Below the pieces are notes generated by a model. That model ran no database searches, was not told the origin of the DNA, and was given only the letters and a program-made list of their open reading frames with translations. 64,000 nucleotides of DNA from Didemnitutus sp041906465 (GTDB lineage Bacteria > Verrucomicrobiota > Verrucomicrobiia > Opitutales > Opitutaceae): the NCBI GenBank assembly GCA_041906465.1, contig JAYRJE010000006.1, positions 1 through 64,000 on the forward strand, read 5' to 3'. Each line of letters begins with the position of its first letter. The stretch's first letter is position 1. Of the stretch, positions 58,989 to 64,000 are shown one piece after another. The position numbers and the translations under genes are program-made.

Positions 58989-60676
58989 CGTTTCAGAGCC
59001 GCGGCGGGCACGTCGCGTTTGTCGAGTTCGTAGCCGGTGTGATTGCCGGCCCACTTGGCGAGCGTGAGGCGATGGATTTTGGCGTTATGGCGGACGTCGA
59101 CAGGGAAACCGGGATGCAGGAACGCGAGGCGGATGCGATCGGTGTGCGGACGGCCGACGGCGAGCGCGCGGAGTTCGCGCACGAGCTTGCGGCGCAGCGA
59201 CGGTGTGGCGACGACTTCACGCGAGATGGGTTCCGCGACGATCGCGGGGCGTTGGTCGCCCCGCGGGCCGAGGCCGATGAGGGCGGTGCGGCGCACGTCG
59301 GGGTGTTGGTTGAAGATCGGCTCGACTTGATCGGGGAAGAGCGTGCCGTCGCGCATCTCGACGCGCTCGGCCTTGCGGCCGACGAACCACAGGCGGCCGT
59401 GCGTGTCGAGGTAGCCGGCATCGCCCATGCGGTGCCAGACGGTCGCGCCGTCAGCGATCTTGGCGGCGGTGGTGGCCTCCGGCAGGGCGTCGTAGCGTTT
59501 CGTCACCACCGGACCGCGCACGACGATTTCGCCGATCAGGCCCGGGGGCAGTTCGCGCGCGTCGTGGAGCGTGGCGATCGGCTCATCGGTGAGCGCGATG
59601 ATCTTCACCTCCATCTCGTGCACCGGTCGGCCGATGCAGGTGCCCTCGCCAGCGAGCGACGCGATGCTCGTCTCGCGGAGCACTTCTGCAGCGGCGATGG
59701 AGGCGATGGGCAGCGATTCGGTCGCACCGTAAGGGCTATGTGCCGTGCCGTGGGGCAGCAATGACTGCACGGCGGCAAAGAGGTCCGGCGGCACGGGCGC
59801 GCCGGCCATGAGCACGCGCTTCATCGTCGGCAGCGTGACGCCGGTGGCTTTGGCGTGAGCGGCGATTTTGCGCCAGAGCGTGGGTGAGCCGAAGGAGTTG
59901 GTCACTTTCTCCTGCTGGATGGCTTGGAGAATTTTGGCGGGATCGACGCTCGCGGGACGCGACGGATCGATCTCGGGCACGACCGTGGTCATGCCGAGCG
60001 CGGGATTGAAGAGCGCGAAGATCGGCAACATCGGCAAATCCACCTCGCCCGGCTGGATGCCATACGTGTCGCGCAAGAGCCGCACCTGTGCGTCGAACAT
60101 GCCGTGTTCGTAGCAAACGCCTTTCGGCGCGCCGGTGGAGCCGGAGGTGAAGAGGATCGCGGCCAGGTCTGTCGCGGAGGTGACGGCGATTTGAAATTGG
60201 GGATTCGAAATTTGAGAACCGGAGGCGCGACGCGCGGTGGCGGAGCCACTGACCCACACACGCACCTGGATCGAGGCGAAAGCCGCGCGGAACACGTGGC
60301 TGAAGACCTGCGCGAGCGGGATGCCGAGGAGCACGCGGGGGCGCGAGCGGGCCACGCAGGCGAGAAAACTCTCGCGGCCCATGCCGGGGTCGATGATCAC
60401 CGGCACGGCGCCGAGTTTGAAGAGCGCGAAGGCCGCGGCGATCAGCGGCAGGCCTTGGCGAACCATCACGAGCACGCGATCGCCGCGCTGCACGCCTTTC
60501 GCGGCGAGGTGCGCGACCCACGCGTCGACTTCGGCATCGAGTTCGCGGAAGGAGAGCGCGAGGTAATCGATGCGACCGTCGCCGGTGCGACCGCGCGGGA
60601 TTTTCACCGCGGCATGGTCCGGCTGGCGCGCGGCCATCAACGGCAGGTGGCGGGCGATGTTGGCGGAGTCGGTCAC
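58985..60676 (-). CDS. oleC: OleC-type acyl-AMP-forming enzyme (beta-lactone synthetase)
   Basis: The 563-residue protein is an ANL-superfamily adenylating enzyme of the OleC group. It has NIARHLPLMAARQPDHAAVK at the start, VPVIIDPGMGRESFLACVAR, the AMP-binding loop ILFTSGSTGAPKGVCYEHGM, the OleC-typical GIQPGEVDLPMLPIFALFNP, and GRLWFVGRKAERVE in the hinge. OleC turns the beta-hydroxy acid from OleD into a beta-lactone, which OleB converts to an olefin. The GTG at 60676 has a GGGA upstream and begins the family homology; an ATG lies six codons earlier. An AT-rich insert near 60188-60220 adds SQISNPQFQI before the AMP loop. It is coupled to oleD by an ATGA overlap. Confidence 0.9.
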   Translation of the reverse strand: MTDSANIARHLPLMAARQPDHAAVKIPRGRTGDGRIDYLALSFRELDAEVDAWVAHLAAKGVQRGDRVLVMVRQGLPLIAAAFALFKLGAVPVIIDPGMGRESFLACVARSRPRVLLGIPLAQVFSHVFRAAFASIQVRVWVSGSATARRASGSQISNPQFQIAVTSATDLAAILFTSGSTGAPKGVCYEHGMFDAQVRLLRDTYGIQPGEVDLPMLPIFALFNPALGMTTVVPEIDPSRPASVDPAKILQAIQQEKVTNSFGSPTLWRKIAAHAKATGVTLPTMKRVLMAGAPVPPDLFAAVQSLLPHGTAHSPYGATESLPIASIAAAEVLRETSIASLAGEGTCIGRPVHEMEVKIIALTDEPIATLHDARELPPGLIGEIVVRGPVVTKRYDALPEATTAAKIADGATVWHRMGDAGYLDTHGRLWFVGRKAERVEMRDGTLFPDQVEPIFNQHPDVRRTALIGLGPRGDQRPAIVAEPISREVVATPSLRRKLVRELRALAVGRPHTDRIRLAFLHPGFPVDVRHNAKIHRLTLAKWAGNHTGYELDKRDVPAAALKR

Positions 60677-60841
60677 ACCGGAATCATCCCGCATGCGTCG
60701 CGTTTTTGTTCGGCATCGCGACCCCGACCTCGTCGGGCGTGGCGATCCAGCGCGCGCTGGATCGCTTCGTCGCCAGGCTCTTCGCCACGGCCGGGGGCAA
60801 ATATGTGCTCACCGAACGCACGAGAGCGCGATGCCTGCAGC

Positions 60842-61954
60842 TTAGCTCTGCCATGCCGGCTCGGACTTCAGGAGCTGCGCCTGCCAGGGAAGCAACACCT
60901 CGTCGATCGTGGTCGGCGCACGCGCAATCTGCACGAGCTGGGAACGGGTCGCGATCATCGTCGGATCGAGATTCAGCGTGCGGGCGAGGCGGTCGCGATC
61001 GGTCTTGATGCGGTCCTGGCGCGCGAGCTCCTCGGGCGTGAGCGGAGCGAACTCGCGGCGGCGCTCGCGGCGCGGGAGCGAGCGCGGATCGGTGGCGTAG
61101 CCGTGGCGCACGGCCTCGGCGAGGCTCGGGAACAGGCGGTCGTGGCGGCGGCCGAGGTGAACTTCGAGGGCCTTGGCGACGGGCGCGCCATCGTCGGCGG
61201 CGCGGACGATGCGCATGAGCATTTCGTTGCCGGTGACCTTGAAGGGCGGTGTGTCGAGCTTCTCGGCCCAGCGCTCGCGCCAATGCCAGAGCTGGTAAAG
61301 CACAGCGAGGCCGCGGCCGCTGAGTTTTTCGGAACCGCCGATGCGCCAGGAATTCTCGTCGGGGCCCGCGAAGCCTTCACCGGCAACGTCGATCTGCCAC
61401 TGGCATTTCTGCTTCTGCCATTCGACGCGGCCGAGGGCCGCGAGCTGTTCGGTAAGCTTGTCGCGCAGCGACGGCAGCAAGTGCACGTCCATCGCGGCGT
61501 AGTCGAGCATGTCACGATCGAGCGGGCGCTGCGACCAGTTGGCCTTCTGGTGATCCTTGTCGAGCTTGACGCCGAAGTGTTGCTCCAGGAGCGCGGCGAG
61601 GCCGAAGCGCGGGATGTTGAGCAGTTGCGCGGCGAACATCGTGTCGAACAGGCTGCGCGGCCGGAAATCGCAGAGTCCGCGCAGCAGGCGCAGGTCGTAG
61701 TCGCTGCCGTGCATCACGAGGTGTTTCTGCGCGAGGCGCTGCCAGAGCGGGTCGAGCGGGAGCTCGGCGAGGAGGTCGACGAGAAAAATCTCCCCGTCGG
61801 CGCGGATCTGCAGGAGGCAGACTCGCGTGCGGTAGCGGAAGAGGTTGTCGGCCTCGGTATCGAGGGCAATTTCGTCGACCCGGTCGAGGGCCGCGTAGAG
61901 CGGCGCGAGTTGGCCGGCTTGATCGAGGAGGCGGTAGTGCGGAACGGTTTGCAC
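60842..61954 (-). CDS. rnd: Ribonuclease D
   Basis: The 370-residue protein has the DEDDy exonuclease domain: EIALDTEADNLFRYRTRVCL with the first acidic pair, HLVMHGSDYDLRLLRGLCDF, and DYAAMDVHLLPSLRDKL with the final Asp-Tyr context, then an HRDC-like helical region around residues 210-290 (LYQLWHWRERWAEKLDTPPF). RNase D trims 3' ends of tRNA precursors and other stable RNAs. Length is close to the E. coli enzyme. It starts 12 bases after the stop of the histone-deacetylase-family gene, so the two form an operon. A 165-base gap to oleC shows nothing notable. Confidence 0.92.
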   Translation of the reverse strand: MQTVPHYRLLDQAGQLAPLYAALDRVDEIALDTEADNLFRYRTRVCLLQIRADGEIFLVDLLAELPLDPLWQRLAQKHLVMHGSDYDLRLLRGLCDFRPRSLFDTMFAAQLLNIPRFGLAALLEQHFGVKLDKDHQKANWSQRPLDRDMLDYAAMDVHLLPSLRDKLTEQLAALGRVEWQKQKCQWQIDVAGEGFAGPDENSWRIGGSEKLSGRGLAVLYQLWHWRERWAEKLDTPPFKVTGNEMLMRIVRAADDGAPVAKALEVHLGRRHDRLFPSLAEAVRHGYATDPRSLPRRERRREFAPLTPEELARQDRIKTDRDRLARTLNLDPTMIATRSQLVQIARAPTTIDEVLLPWQAQLLKSEPAWQS

Positions 61955-61966
61955 GCGGCGGAAAAA

Positions 61967-62821
61967 TCACTGGTCCCAGGCGGAGAGAAAGGCGTCGATG
62001 AGCTGCGGGAGCTGTTCGCTGTAGCCGCCCTCCAGGATGCCGGCGGTCGGCAGGCCGGCCTGGCGCACCCAGCGGCCGAGTTCGGCAAAGTCCTCCGGTG
62101 CGAGCGTCATCTCGGTGATCGGGTCGCCTTCGAACGCGTCGAAGCCCGCGGAGACGAGGACGAGGTCGGGCTTGAAGCTCAGCACCGCTTCCCACGAGCG
62201 CGCGAGCTCCGCCAGGTGGAATTCGCGCGGCGTGTGCGGCTTCACGGGGAAGTTGCGGCAGTTCACGGTCGAGCGCGTCCCCGTGCCGGGATAGCCGGGG
62301 ATTTGGTGCACGGAGGCGAAGAAGGTGCCGGGTTTGCCCTCGAGAATGTCCTCGGTGCCATTGCCGTGGTGCGCGTCGAAATCCCACACGGCGACACGCA
62401 CGCCGCGATTGGCCTGGGCTTCGAGCGCGGCGACGGCGATCTGGTTCAGGTAACAGAAACCCATCGCCTGGTTGCGCGTGCAGTGGTGGCCGGGCGGGCG
62501 CATCAGCGCGAAGGCCTTCTGGCCGGCGAGCGCGGCGGCGGACGCGTCGAGCGCGGCGGCGACGGAGCGGCGCGCGTGTTGCGCGATGTCGGGGAAGTGC
62601 GGCGTGTCCTCGTCGATGTCGCCGGGCTGCTCGATGCGCTTGAGGAGCGTCTCGGAGTGCGCACGCAGGAGCGCCGCTTCGTCAAAAGTTCCGGGCACGC
62701 GCCATTCCCAAGCGGGGTGAGCGCTTTGCAGGTGCGGGACGGTGCGAGTGATGCGCGCGGGCTGTTCCGGCCGCATGTGCGAGCCATAGCCAACGCAGGA
62801 AGAGTCGTGAAAGAGTATCAT
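61967..62821 (-). CDS. Histone deacetylase family hydrolase
   Basis: The 284-residue protein belongs to the arginase/deacetylase superfamily. Conserved parts are FALMRPPGHHCTRNQAMGFC with the active-site His pair, VAVWDFDAHHGNGTEDIL with zinc ligands, VLVSAGFDAFEGDP with the second Asp, and the end AGILEGGYSE. Bacterial members deacetylate acetylpolyamines, acetoin-related compounds or acetylated proteins. The start at 62821 is the family start; upstream codons overlap the neighbour's end region. It is followed after 12 bases by rnd. The natural substrate is unknown. Confidence 0.92.
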   Translation of the reverse strand: MILFHDSSCVGYGSHMRPEQPARITRTVPHLQSAHPAWEWRVPGTFDEAALLRAHSETLLKRIEQPGDIDEDTPHFPDIAQHARRSVAAALDASAAALAGQKAFALMRPPGHHCTRNQAMGFCYLNQIAVAALEAQANRGVRVAVWDFDAHHGNGTEDILEGKPGTFFASVHQIPGYPGTGTRSTVNCRNFPVKPHTPREFHLAELARSWEAVLSFKPDLVLVSAGFDAFEGDPITEMTLAPEDFAELGRWVRQAGLPTAGILEGGYSEQLPQLIDAFLSAWDQ

Positions 62822-62864
62822 TAACTGTGTCCGCCTACGGACGGAAGGGAGCCGAACAAAAAAC

Positions 62865-63563
62865 CTAAACGACCCGGCGCAGCAAGGCCGGATTGTCCCC
62901 CAGCAGGCCCGCCACGCCCCAGCGGGCGAGACGGCGGGCGGCGCGGAGATCATTCACCGTCCAAGTCCACACGGCGAAACCGCGGGCGGTTATCCCGCGC
63001 ACCCAGGCGGCGGAGCGGATCGCGCGGTGATCCACACTGAGGCCGCCCGCATCGCAGGATGCCAGCTGGCGAGCGAGAGCGGCGGGCGAGGCGCGACCTT
63101 CCGAAATCAGCATGCGCGGGATCGTCGGTGCGAACTCGCGGGCGGCGCGCACGATCGCCGTGGAAAACGAAGCGAGGATCACGGCGTCAGTCGCACGGGC
63201 GGCACGGACGGCGCGCACGACGGGAGCGACGGGCACGCCGGTCTTGATTTCGATCTGCACCACACAGCGGTCGCGCGTCAGCCGCAGGACATCGATCAGC
63301 CGCGGGATCGGCTCGACGCCGCGCACGCGCAATTTTTGCAGCTCGCGCCACGTGCGCGCGGCCAGCGGACCGCGTTCGCCGGTCAGGCGGCGCAACTCGT
63401 CGTCGTGAAAGACCACCGCCACACCGTCGCACGTGACGTGCACGTCGAGTTCGATGCCATCGACCTTCAGCGTCAGTGCACGCCGGAAAGCGGCCAGCGT
63501 GTTTTCCGGCTGTTCGGCGGAGGCGCCGCGGTGCGCGATGATCAGGGGACGAGGAGTGGCCAC
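62865..63563 (-). CDS. Glycerophosphodiester phosphodiesterase
   Basis: The 232-residue protein has the GDPD TIM-barrel hallmarks IAHRGASAEQPENTLAAFRR at the start and GIELDVHVTCDGVAVVFHDD, which hold the catalytic His pair and the metal-binding Glu and Asp, then VVQIEIKTG. It hydrolyses glycerophosphodiesters to glycerol-3-phosphate and an alcohol. No signal peptide, so it is the cytoplasmic UgpQ-like type. The start is a GTG at 63563 that lies inside the left arm of an inverted-repeat element. It lies 43 bases upstream of the deacetylase-family gene on the same strand and may head that operon. Confidence 0.92.
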   Translation of the reverse strand: MATPRPLIIAHRGASAEQPENTLAAFRRALTLKVDGIELDVHVTCDGVAVVFHDDELRRLTGERGPLAARTWRELQKLRVRGVEPIPRLIDVLRLTRDRCVVQIEIKTGVPVAPVVRAVRAARATDAVILASFSTAIVRAAREFAPTIPRMLISEGRASPAALARQLASCDAGGLSVDHRAIRSAAWVRGITARGFAVWTWTVNDLRAARRLARWGVAGLLGDNPALLRRVV

Positions 63564-63726
63564 AAAAGGCACAAAGAACGCAAAAATCCGGCGAGGCAAC
63601 GCGCGGTGTCGGCGGGCTGGCGGTTCCGCACGCGCAAAAAACCACCGCGCGGAGCGGAGTCCGCGCCCTGCCTCGCCCACGCTGGCGCGCAGTTTGTCTT
63701 TGTGCTTTTCGCGCTTTTTGTGGCCA
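63555..63726. repeat. Inverted-arm element between divergent genes (second copy)
   Basis: The left arm (63555-63585, gtggccacaaaaggcacaaa and on) and the right arm (63697-63726, ending cgctttttgtggcc) are near reverse complements about 110 bases apart. Inside is cgcccacgctggcgcgcag (63674-63692), nearly the same as in the element at 56741-56922. The left arm holds the GTG start of the leftward phosphodiesterase gene. Confidence 0.8.
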
Positions 63727-63736
63727 ATCAGCTCGC

Positions 63737-64000
63737 ATGAAAGTCGTCGTGCTCTGCTCCGGGGGGATGGATTCCGTGACCGCGCTCCATTGGGCGCGGC
63801 GGGAACACGACGTGCGCGCGGTGCTGAGTTTCGATTACGGCGCCAAGCACAACGCCCGCGAGCTGCCCTTCGCGGCGGCGCATGCGCGGACGATCGGCGT
63901 GCGACACGAGGTGGTGCCGCTGGCGTTCATCGGCGAGCATTTCGCGTCGGACTTGCTGCAGAGCGGCGGCGACATCCCCGAAGGCCACTACGCCGACGAG
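63737..64000 (+). CDS. queC: 7-cyano-7-deazaguanine synthase QueC, partial
   Basis: The first 88 codons are in the window; the gene runs off the right end. The start MKVVVLCSGGMDSVTALHWA has the PP-loop SGGMDS motif of ATP pyrophosphatases, and LSFDYGAKHNARELPFAAAH matches the QueC (ExsB) family. QueC converts 7-carboxy-7-deazaguanine to preQ0 in queuosine synthesis. The ATG at 63737 follows the right arm of the inverted-arm element by ten bases, so the element is its upstream region. Confidence 0.95.
   Translation, partial: MKVVVLCSGGMDSVTALHWARREHDVRAVLSFDYGAKHNARELPFAAAHARTIGVRHEVVPLAFIGEHFASDLLQSGGDIPEGHYADE

Noticed and set aside
1..64000. tRNA, rRNA and riboswitch genes
   Set aside because: Gaps between genes were read for cloverleaf and conserved rRNA sequence; none was recognised. 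The preQ0-related riboswitch that might be expected near queC was also not seen in the short gap, which is filled by the inverted-arm element.

Overview
The window is a high-GC bacterial chromosome segment, most likely from the Opitutaceae (phylum Verrucomicrobiota). This rests on the two very large secreted repeat proteins with Opitutaceae-style C-terminal domains, the oleC-oleD pair, the single-domain TonB-like secreted proteins and the many short dispersed inverted repeats. The lineage is inferred from gene content; no rRNA or tRNA gene was seen. Gene starts were chosen by homology and often differ from the longest open frame. Most other long open frames are high-GC shadows and are left out.

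Layout. 1-120: edge of an insertion sequence, with the start of a transposase running off the left end. 216-9654: housekeeping and transport genes (DUF885 peptidase-like protein, Gfo/Idh oxidoreductase, secreted thioredoxin, HPF, TerC, AEC transporter, HI0933-type flavoprotein, Spy-like protein, zincin). 9757-22739: SYLF protein, CinA/PncC amidohydrolase, SET-domain protein overlapping exonuclease III, a tandem pair of unknown secreted paralogs, TonB-like protein, DUF167, Old Yellow Enzyme, M48 protease, MATE and EamA transporters. 23224-38937: a 5237-residue secreted protein built from six modules, each a BACON-like domain, exactly 14 RCC1-type repeats and an Ig-like domain. 39171-39885: two orphan small genes between inverted copies of a hairpin repeat. 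40168-49672: an outer-membrane beta-barrel and a 2002-residue delta-60-repeat protein in one operon, divergent from a LytTR regulator/LytS kinase pair. 49707-54959: GT-C-type membrane protein, a decayed glgX fragment, cstA, a second TonB-like protein. 55213-64000: two RNA methyltransferases, oleD-oleC, RNase D, histone-deacetylase-family hydrolase, glycerophosphodiesterase and the start of queC.

How the genes work together. The two giant secreted proteins take up about a third of the window and point to an investment in cell-surface or extracellular structures. The beta-barrel, delta-60 protein and LytTR/LytS genes look like one regulated surface system. oleC and oleD encode the last enzymes of long-chain olefin synthesis up to the beta-lactone; oleA and oleB are not here. 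RNase D, HDAC-family hydrolase and the ole pair lie on one strand.

The most unusual signal is a set of small repeats. A paired palindrome, with centres exactly 54 bp apart, is inserted in frame inside two unrelated genes (an rlmD-like methyltransferase and oleD). A single copy lies between genes near 5.9 kb. Other families are hairpin pairs ending in GGTAGGGCG-like sequence, and inverted-arm elements that form the region between divergent genes and supply the GTG start codon of the leftward gene.
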